Source of the DNA: Rhizobacter terrae
Lineage (GTDB): Bacteria; Pseudomonadota; Gammaproteobacteria; Burkholderiales; Burkholderiaceae_C
Direction of reading: 5' to 3'
Length of the DNA: 64,000 nucleotides
NCBI RefSeq assembly: GCF_003852895.1
Contig: NZ_QUSW01000005.1
Location: forward strand, 372,001-436,000
The notes beneath the pieces are model-generated. The model saw only the letters and a program-made list of their open reading frames with translations. It was not told where the DNA came from and ran no database searches. The translations under genes and the position numbers were made by a program. Position 1 is the first letter of the stretch; every line of letters begins with the position of its first letter. This document shows positions 11,988 through 21,294 of this stretch, one piece after another.

Positions 11988-12892
11988 GTCGCGGTGGCCT
12001 TGCGTGCGGTCATGAGGATCCAGCCGTCCTCGCTGTCGCTGACTTCAAGCTGGACCCAGGGGGCGTAGGCTTCTTTCAGCTCGTCAGCCTGGCGCTCGAG
12101 GATGCCGGCGAGCACCAGGTGTCCGCCGCCTTCCAGATGCCCGCACAGCAGCGGCGCGAGCAGCTTCAAGGGCGTGGCGAGGATGTTGGCCAGGACCAGC
12201 GGGTACTCCCCGGAAGCCGCCTCGGGCAGGCCCGCTCGCAGCTCGACGCCATTGGCTTTTGCATTCGCGATGGACGACTCGACCGCGGCTGGATCGATGT
12301 CCACCGCATCGATGTTCTTCCCGCCATGCAGCGCCGCGCCGATGGCCAGGATGCCCGAGCCGCAGCCATAGTCCAGCACGCGGCTCCACTGCGCCGACAG
12401 TGCATCGGCTTGGCGAGCGATCCAGCGCAGGCACATGCGCGTCGTGGGATGCGTGCCCGTGCCGAAGGCCAGGCCAGGATCCAGGCGGATCACCGTCTGC
12501 GCCTCGGCGGGCGTCTCGTGCCAGCTCGGCACGATCCAGAAAGTGGATGTGATGTCCACCGGCGTGAACTGCGACTGGGTCAGGCGTACCCAGTCCTGGT
12601 CCTCCACGCGGCTCATGGACTGCACGTGCACGTCGCTCGCCCAGTCCTGCGCCAGCAGCAAGGTGGCCGCCTCGGTGGCTTCCTCCTCGTTCTGGAACAG
12701 CGCGCGCAGCACCGAACGCTGCCAGCCCGGCCGAGGCGCGGGCATGCCCGGCTCGCCGAACAGGGCGCGTTCGGACGACGTGTCTGCATCGGCGTCTTCC
12801 ACCGACACCGACAGCGCATCCAGCTCGAAACTCAGGGCGTCGGACACCGTTTCCACGATGTCCTCGGGCGCCAGCAGCAGCAACTCGATCAT
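11984..12892 (-). CDS. prmA: Ribosomal protein L11 methyltransferase
   Basis: 302-aa SAM-dependent methyltransferase that methylates lysines and the N terminus of ribosomal protein L11. The N-terminal substrate-recognition domain (MIELLLLAPEDIVETVSDAL...) is followed by the Rossmann domain with motif I VLDYGCGSGILAIGAA and the post-I motif VDIDPAAV. FGTGTHPTTRMCL precedes the SAM site as is typical. The ATG at 12892 gives the family length; longer frames upstream run into accC. accC ends 11 bp upstream, so accB-accC-prmA-DUF3426 look like one operon. Confidence 0.95.
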   Translation of the reverse strand: MIELLLLAPEDIVETVSDALSFELDALSVSVEDADADTSSERALFGEPGMPAPRPGWQRSVLRALFQNEEEATEAATLLLAQDWASDVHVQSMSRVEDQDWVRLTQSQFTPVDITSTFWIVPSWHETPAEAQTVIRLDPGLAFGTGTHPTTRMCLRWIARQADALSAQWSRVLDYGCGSGILAIGAALHGGKNIDAVDIDPAAVESSIANAKANGVELRAGLPEAASGEYPLVLANILATPLKLLAPLLCGHLEGGGHLVLAGILERQADELKEAYAPWVQLEVSDSEDGWILMTARKATAT

Positions 12893-12903
12893 GGGACCGA
12901 AGC

Positions 12904-14253
12904 TTAGCGCTTGTGCTTGCCCATCCAGCCTTCGAGATAGTGAATGCTGGTGCCGCCCTCGGCGAATTTCGGGTCCACCATCAGCTCGCGGTGCAGCGGG
13001 ATGTTGGTGAGGATGCCTTCCACCACCGTCTCCGACAGCGCGATGCGCATGCGCGCCAGCGCCTGCTCCCGCGTGTCGCCATGGACAATGATCTTGCCGA
13101 TCATCGAGTCGTAGTTGGGCGGCACGAAGTAGTTGGTGTAGGCATGCGAATCCACCCGCACGCCGGGACCGCCGGGCGGGTGCCACATGGTGATGCGGCC
13201 GGGCGAGGGCGTGAACTTGTACGGGTCTTCGGCGTTCACGCGGCACTCGATGGCGTGGCCGCGCATCTGGATCTGCCGCTGCGCGAAGGGCAGCTTCTCG
13301 CCGGCGGCCACGCGGATCTGCATCTGCACGATGTCGATGCCCGTGACCAGCTCCGTCACCGGATGCTCCACCTGCACGCGGGTGTTCATCTCGATGAAGT
13401 AGAACTCGCCGTTCTCGTACAGGAACTCGAAGGTGCCCGCGCCCCGGTAGCCGATGCGCTTGCACGCAGCCGAGCAGCGCTCGCCGATCTTCTCGATGAT
13501 GCGGCGCGAGATGCCCGGCGCCGGCGCTTCCTCGATGATCTTCTGGTGGCGCCGCTGCATGGAGCAGTCGCGCTCGCCCAACCACACCGCGTTCTTGTGC
13601 GTGTCGGCCAGCACCTGGATCTCAATGTGCCTGGGGTTCTCCAGGAACTTCTCCATGTACACGGCCGGGTTGCCGAAGGCGGCGCCCGCTTCGGCCCGCG
13701 TGGTCTGAACCGCGTGGATCAGGGCAGCCTCGGTGTGCACCACGCGCATGCCGCGCCCGCCGCCGCCGCCCGCTGCCTTGATGATCACCGGGTAGCCGAC
13801 CGCGCGGGCGGTCTTGATGATTTCCTTCGGGTCTTCCGGCAGCGCGCCTTCGGAGCCCGGCACGCAGGGCACGCCGGACTTGATCATGGCCTGCTTGGCC
13901 GCGACCTTGTCGCCCATGGTGCGGATGGCATCGGGCGTCGGGCCGATGAAGGTGAAGCCCGAACGCTCCACACGCTCGGCGAAGTCGGCGTTCTCCGACA
14001 GGAAGCCGTAGCCGGGGTGGATGGCTTCCGCGTCGGTCACCTCGGCCGTGGCGATGATCGCCGGCATGTTGAGGTAGCTCTGAGCGGACGGTGCCGGGCC
14101 GATGCACACCGCCTCGTCGGCCAGCTTCACGTACTTGGCGTCGCGGTCGGCTTCGGAATACACCACCACCGACTTCACGCCCAGCTCGCGGCAGGCGCGC
14201 TGGATGCGAAGTGCGATTTCGCCTCGATTGGCGATCAGAATCTTCTTGAACAT
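12904..14253 (-). CDS. accC: Acetyl-CoA carboxylase, biotin carboxylase subunit
   Basis: 449-aa ATP-grasp enzyme that carboxylates the biotin on AccB, the first step of fatty acid synthesis. The N-terminal preATP-grasp ([14 protein letters not shown]), the glycine-rich ATP loop [12 protein letters not shown], the catalytic [14 protein letters not shown] segment and the C-terminal AECRVNAED-like [10 protein letters not shown] are all present. It lies 10 bp downstream of accB in the classic accBC pair. Length and motifs are normal. Confidence 0.98.
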   Translation of the reverse strand: MFKKILIANRGEIALRIQRACRELGVKSVVVYSEADRDAKYVKLADEAVCIGPAPSAQSYLNMPAIIATAEVTDAEAIHPGYGFLSENADFAERVERSGFTFIGPTPDAIRTMGDKVAAKQAMIKSGVPCVPGSEGALPEDPKEIIKTARAVGYPVIIKAAGGGGGRGMRVVHTEAALIHAVQTTRAEAGAAFGNPAVYMEKFLENPRHIEIQVLADTHKNAVWLGERDCSMQRRHQKIIEEAPAPGISRRIIEKIGERCSAACKRIGYRGAGTFEFLYENGEFYFIEMNTRVQVEHPVTELVTGIDIVQMQIRVAAGEKLPFAQRQIQMRGHAIECRVNAEDPYKFTPSPGRITMWHPPGGPGVRVDSHAYTNYFVPPNYDSMIGKIIVHGDTREQALARMRIALSETVVEGILTNIPLHRELMVDPKFAEGGTSIHYLEGWMGKHKR

Positions 14254-14263
14254 CGAGCGGCTC

Positions 14264-14743
14264 TCACTCGATGATGAACAGCGGCTGTCCGAATTCGACA
14301 GCCTGTCCGTTCTCGACCAGGATGCGCGTGACCTTGCCCGTCTTGTCGGCCTCGATCTCGTTCATGATCTTCATCGCTTCGATGATGCAGATCGGCTCGC
14401 CTTCCTTGATCTCGCTGCCCACTTCAACGAACGACTTGGCACCGGGGCTGGACGAGCGGTAGAAGGTGCCCACCATCGGCGACTTGACCGCATGGCCGGC
14501 AGGTGCAGCCTCTGCAGCGGGGGCAGGTGCGGCTGCGGCCGCTTGCGCAGCCTGGGCCGCCGTCTGGACGGGAGTGGGCTGGGCAGCCATGGTCATCGCC
14601 GGGATGTGCATCGGCTGCGCTGCCACGGCGGCAGGATCGGACTTGACGATGCGCACCTTGCCGTCGGCTTCGGTGATTTCGAGTTCGGAGATGTTCGACT
14701 CTGACACGAGGTCGATCAGCGTCTTCAGCTTGCGAAGGTCCAT
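14264..14743 (-). CDS. accB: Biotin carboxyl carrier protein of acetyl-CoA carboxylase
   Basis: 159 aa. A short N-terminal helical/strand domain (1-40) is joined by an Ala/Pro-rich mobile linker (about 40-83) to the biotinyl domain. The biotin attachment site is Lys125 in EAMKIMNEI. The thumb region ([17 protein letters not shown]) typical of acetyl-CoA carboxylase BCCP is present. It is the promoter-proximal gene of accB-accC; aroQ lies 75 bp upstream on the same strand. Confidence 0.97.
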   Translation of the reverse strand: MDLRKLKTLIDLVSESNISELEITEADGKVRIVKSDPAAVAAQPMHIPAMTMAAQPTPVQTAAQAAQAAAAAPAPAAEAAPAGHAVKSPMVGTFYRSSSPGAKSFVEVGSEIKEGEPICIIEAMKIMNEIEADKTGKVTRILVENGQAVEFGQPLFIIE

Positions 14744-14818
14744 GGGGGCTCCAACTTTATAAGTCTTGAGCGGCAGCGGTCTGTGCCGGCCGCAAGGGGT
14801 CAGCGCCTTGGCCGGGCC

Positions 14819-15256
14819 TTATGGGCTGGGCCGGGAGAGCGCGTAGTCGAGCGCCAGCCGGTAGCCGGCCGCGCCCAGTCCGCAGATCACGCCGATGGCG
14901 AGATCTGAGAAATACGAGTGATGACGGAAGGGTTCGCGCTTGTGCACATTGGACAGGTGCACCTCGACGAACGGGATCGCGACGCCCGCCAGCGCGTCAC
15001 GCAGGCCGACGCTCGTGTGCGTGTAGGCGGCCGGGTTGATGATGATGAAGGTGGTGCCATCGCCTTGCGCCGCCTGGACGCGGTCGATCAGGGCGCCTTC
15101 GTGGTTGCTCTGGAAGCTGTCCAGCTTGGCGCCGGCTTTTTTGGCCAACGCACTCAGTTCTGCGTTGATCTGGTCCAAAGTCACCGACCCATAGACACCC
15201 GGCTCGCGAGTGCCGAGCAGGTTCAGGTTGGGACCGTGGATGACGAGAATCTGCAT
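14819..15256 (-). CDS. aroQ: 3-dehydroquinate dehydratase, type II
   Basis: 145-aa dodecameric enzyme of the shikimate pathway. The N terminus [19 protein letters not shown] contains the lid arginine (Arg17) and catalytic Tyr22. [10 protein letters not shown] and the [13 protein letters not shown] segment with the catalytic His are also intact. Being next to accB is common in proteobacteria. aroE, a later gene of the same pathway, is 2 kb away on the same strand but in a different gene run. Confidence 0.97.
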   Translation of the reverse strand: MQILVIHGPNLNLLGTREPGVYGSVTLDQINAELSALAKKAGAKLDSFQSNHEGALIDRVQAAQGDGTTFIIINPAAYTHTSVGLRDALAGVAIPFVEVHLSNVHKREPFRHHSYFSDLAIGVICGLGAAGYRLALDYALSRPSP

Positions 15257-15414
15257 GAAGCGCGTGGGCGCCGGCTGGTTTCCGAGCCGGCGGATTCTGA
15301 AACCGGGCGAACTTTACGCGCTTTGGGCCCAGTTGCCAGCGATTTACCGGAAATTAAATGGCTTGACATCCTGCAACCAGCTGTTCAAGCGCGGACGGGG
15401 CCAGATGCCCCGGA

Positions 15415-15918
15415 TCAGGCCTTGGCGGCGAAGTCGGCCAGGTCGCGGTCGCTGATGGATCCCAGTTTCCGGGCCACGATCTTGCCCGATCCGTTGAACA
15501 CGACCGTGAAGGGCAAGGCGCCGTTGACGTTGCCCAGCGTCCGGCTGAGTTCGGCGCCTTCCATGCCAGCCAGGCCGATCGGAAAGCCCATCGGCCGCTG
15601 GGCCAGGAATTCCCGCACCGGGCTCGGCCCGTCCACGGCCAGGCCGAGCACCTGCCAGCCTGCTGCCTTGCGGGCGGCCTGGAACTGGTCGAGCAGCGGC
15701 ATTTCCTTGATGCAGGGCGGGCACCAGGTCGCCCAGAAGTTGACCAGGAGCGGCTTTCCCCTGAGGCTGGCCATGGCCAGGCTGCCGCCGCCGGGCTGTT
15801 CGAAGCTGAGGTCCCAGAAACCGGGGGCGTCGGGTGCCGAGCGGTACAGGGCCACGCCCGCGCCGGCCGCGACGGCCGCCACGCCCATGCCGGCTCCCAG
15901 GAGGTGTCTGCGGTTCAT
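15415..15918 (-). CDS. TlpA-like thiol:disulfide oxidoreductase with a twin-arginine-type N terminus
   Basis: 167 aa. The thioredoxin fold carries the redox motif WCPPC (Cys66, Cys69) preceded by LLVNFWAT, as in TlpA/ResA proteins that reduce periplasmic thiols, for example during cytochrome c maturation. The N terminus MNRRHLLGAG plus a hydrophobic stretch to residue 25 looks like a Tat-type signal or anchor (RR followed by HLL). The ATG overlaps the stop of the upstream gene (ATGA). A longer frame upstream is only the shifted reading of that gene. Confidence 0.87.
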   Translation of the reverse strand: MNRRHLLGAGMGVAAVAAGAGVALYRSAPDAPGFWDLSFEQPGGGSLAMASLRGKPLLVNFWATWCPPCIKEMPLLDQFQAARKAAGWQVLGLAVDGPSPVREFLAQRPMGFPIGLAGMEGAELSRTLGNVNGALPFTVVFNGSGKIVARKLGSISDRDLADFAAKA

Positions 15919-16511
15919 GGCTGTTGCATCAGCTGGCGAAGGGCGGCCAGGTCGCCCCGCAGCGGCCGGCCGCGGGCGTCGGGCTTGAGCGCGCCGCGCA
16001 GGTCGTCGTGGTCCAGCACGGTGAGGTGGACGGTGACCAGTTCGCCCAGTGCCTGGCTGGGGGAGGCGACGGTCAGCACGTCCACCAGCTCGCCGCGCGG
16101 CCCGGGCGCACTGCCGACGTCGTAGTCGGCGCCCTTGTCGATCAATGCGAGTTCGGCGGACTTGGAGTCGTCGCAATACAGCTGGATGTGCACCGCTGAC
16201 AGCCGAGTGGCCGTGCCGCGCCACACGGCGCCCGTCAGGTGGGGGCGGAACTCCGCCAGCCGCTGCATCCACATCACTGCCGCCTCGCGCAGGGCCTGGA
16301 GTTCGGCCGGCTGGGTGTCGGCGCAGAAGAGGTCGATGTAGGTGCGGACCTCATCCTCCACTTCCTCATTGCTGGGCAGTTCGACGCCGCGCGTGCTGTG
16401 CTTGCCCAGCAGCTTGGCCGCGCGCTTCTTGGCCGGGCCGTATTCCATGCCTTCGTCCACCACGAGCTTGGCGGCCATGGCGGCGATTTCGGCGCAGAGG
16501 GTGGAGGTCAT
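15915..16511 (-). CDS. Conserved hypothetical protein, possibly nucleotidyltransferase-like
   Basis: 198 aa, soluble, no signal peptide. An N-terminal helical part (about 1-75) with a basic KKRAAKLLGK segment is followed by a mixed alpha/beta part containing HIQLYCDDSKSAELALIDKG. I recognise the gene as one often found beside this TlpA gene in Burkholderiales, where databases sometimes label it as a Mur-ligase or nucleotidyltransferase relative. No motif of either family is clear to me. It overlaps the tlpA-like gene by 4 bp and is probably translationally coupled to it. Confidence 0.7.
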   Translation of the reverse strand: MTSTLCAEIAAMAAKLVVDEGMEYGPAKKRAAKLLGKHSTRGVELPSNEEVEDEVRTYIDLFCADTQPAELQALREAAVMWMQRLAEFRPHLTGAVWRGTATRLSAVHIQLYCDDSKSAELALIDKGADYDVGSAPGPRGELVDVLTVASPSQALGELVTVHLTVLDHDDLRGALKPDARGRPLRGDLAALRQLMQQP

Positions 16512-16545
16512 TCGCTGGATTCTAGGAGCCGGGCTCCGGACGCGC

Positions 16546-17397
16546 TCAGGGCAACTCCACCGCCCCCATGCGCGCCATGACCGTGCCGGCGCGGCCCACC
16601 ACGTAGGCGGAATCGGGCTTCTTCTCGAAGCGCTTGGGGGCAGGCAGCATCACCGCCAGCCGTGCGGCCTGGGAGGGGCCCAGCTGCGCCGCAGCCACGT
16701 GGAAGTAGTGCCGCGAGGCGGCGTCGGCGCCGAACACGCCCTCGCCCCATTCCACGTTGTTCAGGTAGATCTCCAGGATTCGTTGCTTGTCCAGCAGTGC
16801 TTCCAGCATGAATGTGATGAGGAACTCCTGACCCTTTCGGGCGATGTTGCGCTCGCTGCCGAGGAACAGGTTCTTGGCGAGCTGCTGCGTGATGGTCGAG
16901 CCGCCGACGATCTTGGCCTGCACGTGCGGCACGGGTTTCGGCGGCTTGGGCGACGGTGGCGGCGTAGCAGGCACGCTTGCGGCTTTCTTCTTTCCGGCCC
17001 GTGCCGCTTCCCGGGCCGCCTCGCGCGCGGCCAGCTGTGCGGCGCGCTTCTCGTTCTCGGCATTGATCTTGGCCACGCGCGCTTCGGCGGCCTGGTTCTT
17101 CTCCCAGGCCTTTTCCAGCGCATCCCATTCCACGCCGCTGTGGTCGAAGAAGTTGGCATCTTCGGAGGCAATGACCGCGCGCTTGAGATTGCCGGAAATC
17201 TGCGCGTTGTCGACCCAGTGCTGGCTCCACAGGATCTGGTGCTTTTCCGTCATCAGGCGCACGACTTCCGAGCGCTGGAAGGTGGTGGACTGCGGATCGA
17301 CCACGATCATCAGCGCCACGCGGGCCAGGAAGTACAGCTGCAGGGCGACGAATGACAACACCACCAGGACCGCGATGCGCCAGAGCTGCTTGAGCAT
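16546..17397 (-). CDS. mtgA: Monofunctional biosynthetic peptidoglycan transglycosylase with a large insertion
   Basis: 283-aa inner-membrane GT51 enzyme that polymerises lipid II. One N-terminal helix (about 5-30) is followed by the catalytic region with Glu79 in ASEDANFFDHSG and the GGSTITQQLAKNLFL motif at 165-179. Between them, at about 102-161, sits an insertion of about 60 residues: first an Ala/Glu/Arg-rich, probably helical stretch, then KKK and a Pro-rich tail. The GGSTITQQ motif normally follows much sooner. RKGQEFLITFMLE and EIYLNNVEWG are normal. It lies 19 bp downstream of aroE. Confidence 0.92.
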   Translation of the reverse strand: MLKQLWRIAVLVVLSFVALQLYFLARVALMIVVDPQSTTFQRSEVVRLMTEKHQILWSQHWVDNAQISGNLKRAVIASEDANFFDHSGVEWDALEKAWEKNQAAEARVAKINAENEKRAAQLAAREAAREAARAGKKKAASVPATPPPSPKPPKPVPHVQAKIVGGSTITQQLAKNLFLGSERNIARKGQEFLITFMLEALLDKQRILEIYLNNVEWGEGVFGADAASRHYFHVAAAQLGPSQAARLAVMLPAPKRFEKKPDSAYVVGRAGTVMARMGAVELP

Positions 17398-17416
17398 GCC
17401 GCGACTCCAGCGCCCG

Positions 17417-18253
17417 TCAGGCCTTGGCGGCCAGGCGCTCGCGCAAGGCAGCGAGCACCGCGGCGGTGGCCGGACGCACACCGCGCCAGAAGAGGAAAGC
17501 CTCGGCTGCCTGTTCCACCAGCATGCCCAGGCCGTCGCGGCCGATGGCACCATGCGATGCCGCCCAGTCGAGGAAGCCGCGGGCGGGCGGGCCGTACATC
17601 ATGTCCAGGGCCAGGGTGCCTTCGCGCAGAACCTGCGCGCCCACCGGAATGCCTGCCCCCGACAGGCTGGCGGCGGTGCCGTTGACCACGACGTCGTAGG
17701 ACGAACCCGCCTGATCGAGGGATGCTGCACGCAGCGCGGTGCCTTGCAGCGTGGCCGCGGCGCGATGCCGCTCGACCAGCGCCTGCGCCTTGTCGACGCT
17801 GCGGTTGGCCACCACGACCTCGACGGAGCCCGCCCGGATCAACGGCCCCAGCACGCCGGCGGACGCGCCGCCTGCGCCGATCAGCAGCACCTTCTTGCCA
17901 CGCAAGGCCACGCCGGCGTTGCGCTCGATGTCGCTCACCAGGCCAGCGCCATCGGTGTTGTCGGCCATCCAGCCCTGCGCATCGAAGCGCAACACGTTCG
18001 CCGCCTGTGCGAGGGCGGCGCGGTCGGTGTGGTGCGGCGCCAGTTTGAACGCGTCGAACTTGAAGGGCACGGTCACGTTGCAGCCGCGTCCGCCTTCCCC
18101 GGCGAAGCGGCGGATCGTGGCCTCGAAGCCGTCCAGCGGCGCGAGCAGCCGGCCGTATTCCACCGGCTCGCCCGTCGCCTTGGCGAACAGGGCATGGATG
18201 AAAGGCGATTGCGAATGTTCGACCGGATTGCCGGCCACGACGTAGCGGTCCAT
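17417..18253 (-). CDS. aroE: Shikimate dehydrogenase
   Basis: 278-aa NADPH-dependent enzyme converting 3-dehydroshikimate to shikimate. The substrate-binding signature [12 protein letters not shown] is at the N terminus, and [11 protein letters not shown] holds the catalytic lysine. [12 protein letters not shown] holds the partner aspartate. The nucleotide-binding loop is GAGGASAGV with ANRSVDKA after it. It is in a leftward run RNB ribonuclease, TonB-like protein, aroE, mtgA, with only 7 bp to the preceding gene. Confidence 0.96.
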   Translation of the reverse strand: MDRYVVAGNPVEHSQSPFIHALFAKATGEPVEYGRLLAPLDGFEATIRRFAGEGGRGCNVTVPFKFDAFKLAPHHTDRAALAQAANVLRFDAQGWMADNTDGAGLVSDIERNAGVALRGKKVLLIGAGGASAGVLGPLIRAGSVEVVVANRSVDKAQALVERHRAAATLQGTALRAASLDQAGSSYDVVVNGTAASLSGAGIPVGAQVLREGTLALDMMYGPPARGFLDWAASHGAIGRDGLGMLVEQAAEAFLFWRGVRPATAAVLAALRERLAAKA

Positions 18254-18260
18254 CGAAAGA

Positions 18261-19112
18261 TCAGCGTCCCAGCAGGGTGGTGGTCAGGCCACCTTCGCCG
18301 GCAAAGGTGAAGCGCGAGGTGATCTCGAGCTGGTCGGCCTCGCGTTTCATCGAGCCGGTGAAAGCGCCGAAGGGTGCGGCCGCCTTGACGATGGCCAGCG
18401 CCCGCTTGTCCAGCAGCTTGGACTTGGACGGCACCACCACCTCAGCATCCACAACGCGGCCCAGCGAGTCGACGGTGAGCACCAGCGTGAGCTCGCCATA
18501 CAGCTTCTTGCCCTGCGACTCGGGGAAGTTTCGCGTGCCACGCTCCTCGATCTTGCGACGCAGCCGGTCGTAGTACATCGCATAGGCCGCTTCCTTCGTG
18601 GCCGGGCTGATGTAGCGCTTCTTGGGCCGCGAGTTCTCCTCGTTGATCTTCTTCTCGATCTCGGCCGTCTGCATCAGCAACTGCCGGCGCTGCTCGGCCT
18701 GCTCGCGGCCCTCGGCGGTCTTGGCTTCCTTCTTGGGATCGGGCGCGGGCAGGGCCTCCAGCTGCTGGCGCAGGCGGGCGAGCAACTGCCGCTGCTCTTC
18801 CTGCAGCTCCTCGATCTGCTTGTTCGACATCTCGATGCTGTCGCCCACCTCCAGCGTGGGCGAGGGCGGCAGCGGCGAGGTCGCACGGCCCACGTCCACG
18901 TTGCCGCCGCCGGCCAGGCTCGCCTGCGCGATGGCCTGGGCCTGCGTCGGCGTCTCCTTGGAGCGTGCATTGACGAGGATCACCTCGAGCGGCGAGTCCT
19001 GGAAGATGCGCTCAAAGGCCTGTGGGTTGCTGCGCTGGATGATCAGCAGCGAGCCATGGAACACCAACGACACGAGCAGTGCGATTTGCAGGGTCGAGAG
19101 TTTGCGCAGCAT
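18261..19112 (-). CDS. TonB-like energy-transducer protein
   Basis: 283 aa. A short cytoplasmic start and a membrane helix (about 9-25, [18 protein letters not shown]) are followed by a long charged region with predicted coiled coil (about 95-165, rich in Gln, Glu, Arg). A C-terminal domain of TonB type (about 185-283, containing [22 protein letters not shown]) completes it. It lacks the usual Pro-Lys/Pro-Glu spacer. No exbB or exbD is next to it, so it may be a TonB paralogue or a TolA-like protein rather than the housekeeping TonB. The RNB gene ends 21 bp upstream. Confidence 0.8.
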   Translation of the reverse strand: MLRKLSTLQIALLVSLVFHGSLLIIQRSNPQAFERIFQDSPLEVILVNARSKETPTQAQAIAQASLAGGGNVDVGRATSPLPPSPTLEVGDSIEMSNKQIEELQEEQRQLLARLRQQLEALPAPDPKKEAKTAEGREQAEQRRQLLMQTAEIEKKINEENSRPKKRYISPATKEAAYAMYYDRLRRKIEERGTRNFPESQGKKLYGELTLVLTVDSLGRVVDAEVVVPSKSKLLDKRALAIVKAAAPFGAFTGSMKREADQLEITSRFTFAGEGGLTTTLLGR

Positions 19113-19133
19113 GGTGGTGTGAGTGTGCTCCGG

Positions 19134-21176
19134 TCAGGCGGCGGTGGCGGCAGCCGCCGCCGGCTCTTCGTCGCCGTCCTTCACGTCGATGGCCAGGGTG
19201 AGCGGACCGGCGCTCTCGGCGGCCTCCTCGGCGTCCGATTCGTCGGTGCTTTCCTGGACGAGGGACGCGTCATCCAGGCGGGCGACGACGTTGGCGTGGA
19301 CATCCAGCGTGAGGAGGTCGGTGCCCGTGACACGCACGCGCACACGGGTGCCGCGCGGCATGCCGTCGGCGCCCAGCGCGCGGAACACCAGCGGCAGCTC
19401 GTCGGCGCGCACGAGTCCATCCTTCATCACCGAGGCGTCCAGTTCGGCGATGCCGTTTTGCGCCAGGTACTTCAGCGTCCAGTAGCGCTCGATGCACGAC
19501 TGGTAGCTGTTGTAGGCGGTGTACGCGGCGTCGAAGCCGGAGATGATGGAGAACAGCGCCGCATCCTTGGGCTTGAAGGGCGCAGCCAGCGCGGCGGTGC
19601 GGCCGTGGCGGGCGCAGGCGATGATCTGCCACTGGTTCACGAGGTCGGTGTAGCGCCGCAGCGGCGAAGTCGCCCAGGTGTACTGCGCCACGCCCATGCC
19701 GGCATGCGGTGCGGGCTTCACGCCCATGCGCACCTTCACCCCCGGGGCCAGGCTGGCCTGGCTGCGGTAGATGCCGGGCACGCCGCACTCGGCGATCCAG
19801 CCGCCCCAAGTGCTGTTGGCGAGGATCATCGCCTCGGCCACGATCAGGTCCAGTGGTGCGCCTCGGCGGCGCGTGCTGATCACCACCGTCTCGTCGCCCT
19901 TGGGCTCGTGGCCATCGTTGCCGACGAGCCGGAAGTTGTAGTCGGGCCGGTTGAAGGTCTCGGGCTTGCCGCGGGCGACTTCACGTTGCGCCTTCAGGTG
20001 GTTGGCCAGGCGGAAGGCAAAGGCAAGCTCAGGTGCGAACCGGTAGTTGGCCGACGCCTTGCCCGTCAGCGATTCCTCGGTGATGACCTCGTCGAGCTGG
20101 TCGTGCCGCAGGTTGGACACGATGCTCACGCGCTCCAGCTTCGTCTCGCTGGACTTCACCTCCAGCGTGCCCTCGTCGTACGTGACGTACAGCGAGACGG
20201 CCGGGCAGTCGCGCCCTTCGGTCAGCGTGTAGGCCTGCACCACGTCGTCGGGCAGCATGGTGAGCTTGTAGCCCGGCATGTAGACGGTGGACAGGCGGTC
20301 GCGCGCCACCTTGTCCACGCTGCCCTCGGGCGCGATGGCCAGCCCTGGCGCCGCGATGTGGACGCCGAACACCACTGTGCCCGAGCCCAGGCCTTGCACC
20401 GACAGCGCGTCGTCGATCTCGGTGGTTTGCGAATCGTCGATGGAGAAGGCCTGCGCGGCCGACAGCGGAAGCGCTTCCTTGATGGGCGGCGCCGACAGGG
20501 CCGGGAAGTTCGTGCCCTTGGGGAAGTTCTCGAACAGGAAACGCTTCCAGTGGAACTGGTAGGGCGAGTCGATGGCGCCTGCTTGCGTCAGCAGGTCCAG
20601 CGGCGCCTTCTGCGACCGCTTCGATGCCTCCACCACCGATTTGTATTCCGGCGCGTTCTTGTCAGGCTTGAAGAGGATCTTGTAGAGCTGCTCGCGCACC
20701 GGCTGCGGGCACTGACCGTTGACCAGCTCGCCAGCCCAGGCGTCGATCTGCGCGGCGATCTGCTTCTTGCGCTCGATGCCCAGCAGCGCGGCCTTGACGA
20801 TCTCCTCCGGCGCCTTCTTGAAGTTGCCCTTGCCCAGGCGGCGGAAGTAGTGCGGCGCCTCGAACAGGCGGAAGAGGGCTGCGGCTTGCTGGATGTTGCT
20901 CGCGTTGGCGTCGAAATAGTCGCGCGCCAGGTCGGCGAAGCCGAATTCCTGCTCGGGCGCGAATTCCCAGGCGAGGTCCAGGTCGATCTCCTGCGACACC
21001 GCCTGCGCCGAGGCGACGAGCTCTGCCGGCTGCGGCTTTTCGAAGCGCAGCAGCACGTTGGCGGACTTGACCTTCACGCGCTTGCCCGAGTCGAGTTCGA
21101 CTTGCACCGAACTCTCGGCCTCGGACATCACGCGGCCGGCGAGAAACTTCCCGCCGTCTTCAAACAATGCGTACAT
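19134..21176 (-). CDS. RNB-domain exoribonuclease (RNase II/R family)
   Basis: 680-aa 3'-5' exoribonuclease. The central RNB domain (about 240-560) carries the metal-binding acidic motif SIDDSQTTEIDDALSV, and the conserved YTWATSPLRRYTDLVNQWQ is near its end. The N-terminal part is not a classic pair of cold-shock domains, and the C terminus, after a short beta-rich segment, ends in an acidic Ala-rich tail rather than a clear S1 domain. The length is close to RNase II and shorter than RNase R. The ATG at 21176 is preferred over upstream in-frame codons because those would enter the divergent APS-kinase leader. Confidence 0.88.
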   Translation of the reverse strand: MYALFEDGGKFLAGRVMSEAESSVQVELDSGKRVKVKSANVLLRFEKPQPAELVASAQAVSQEIDLDLAWEFAPEQEFGFADLARDYFDANASNIQQAAALFRLFEAPHYFRRLGKGNFKKAPEEIVKAALLGIERKKQIAAQIDAWAGELVNGQCPQPVREQLYKILFKPDKNAPEYKSVVEASKRSQKAPLDLLTQAGAIDSPYQFHWKRFLFENFPKGTNFPALSAPPIKEALPLSAAQAFSIDDSQTTEIDDALSVQGLGSGTVVFGVHIAAPGLAIAPEGSVDKVARDRLSTVYMPGYKLTMLPDDVVQAYTLTEGRDCPAVSLYVTYDEGTLEVKSSETKLERVSIVSNLRHDQLDEVITEESLTGKASANYRFAPELAFAFRLANHLKAQREVARGKPETFNRPDYNFRLVGNDGHEPKGDETVVISTRRRGAPLDLIVAEAMILANSTWGGWIAECGVPGIYRSQASLAPGVKVRMGVKPAPHAGMGVAQYTWATSPLRRYTDLVNQWQIIACARHGRTAALAAPFKPKDAALFSIISGFDAAYTAYNSYQSCIERYWTLKYLAQNGIAELDASVMKDGLVRADELPLVFRALGADGMPRGTRVRVRVTGTDLLTLDVHANVVARLDDASLVQESTDESDAEEAAESAGPLTLAIDVKDGDEEPAAAAATAA

Positions 21177-21294
21177 CTGGCGGATTGTCGCGCATGCCGG
21201 CGCCAGCCCTGTGACCGGCGGTGATCGCTGGATCTTGACCTGCCGGCATGTCCCGGGCAACCTGACGCTCCTCGCAGGAGCGGTCGTCGAAGGC

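Noticed and set aside
15362-15367. TTGACA on the plus strand near 15.36 kb
   Set aside because: No rightward gene follows for several kilobases and no -10 is at the right distance.
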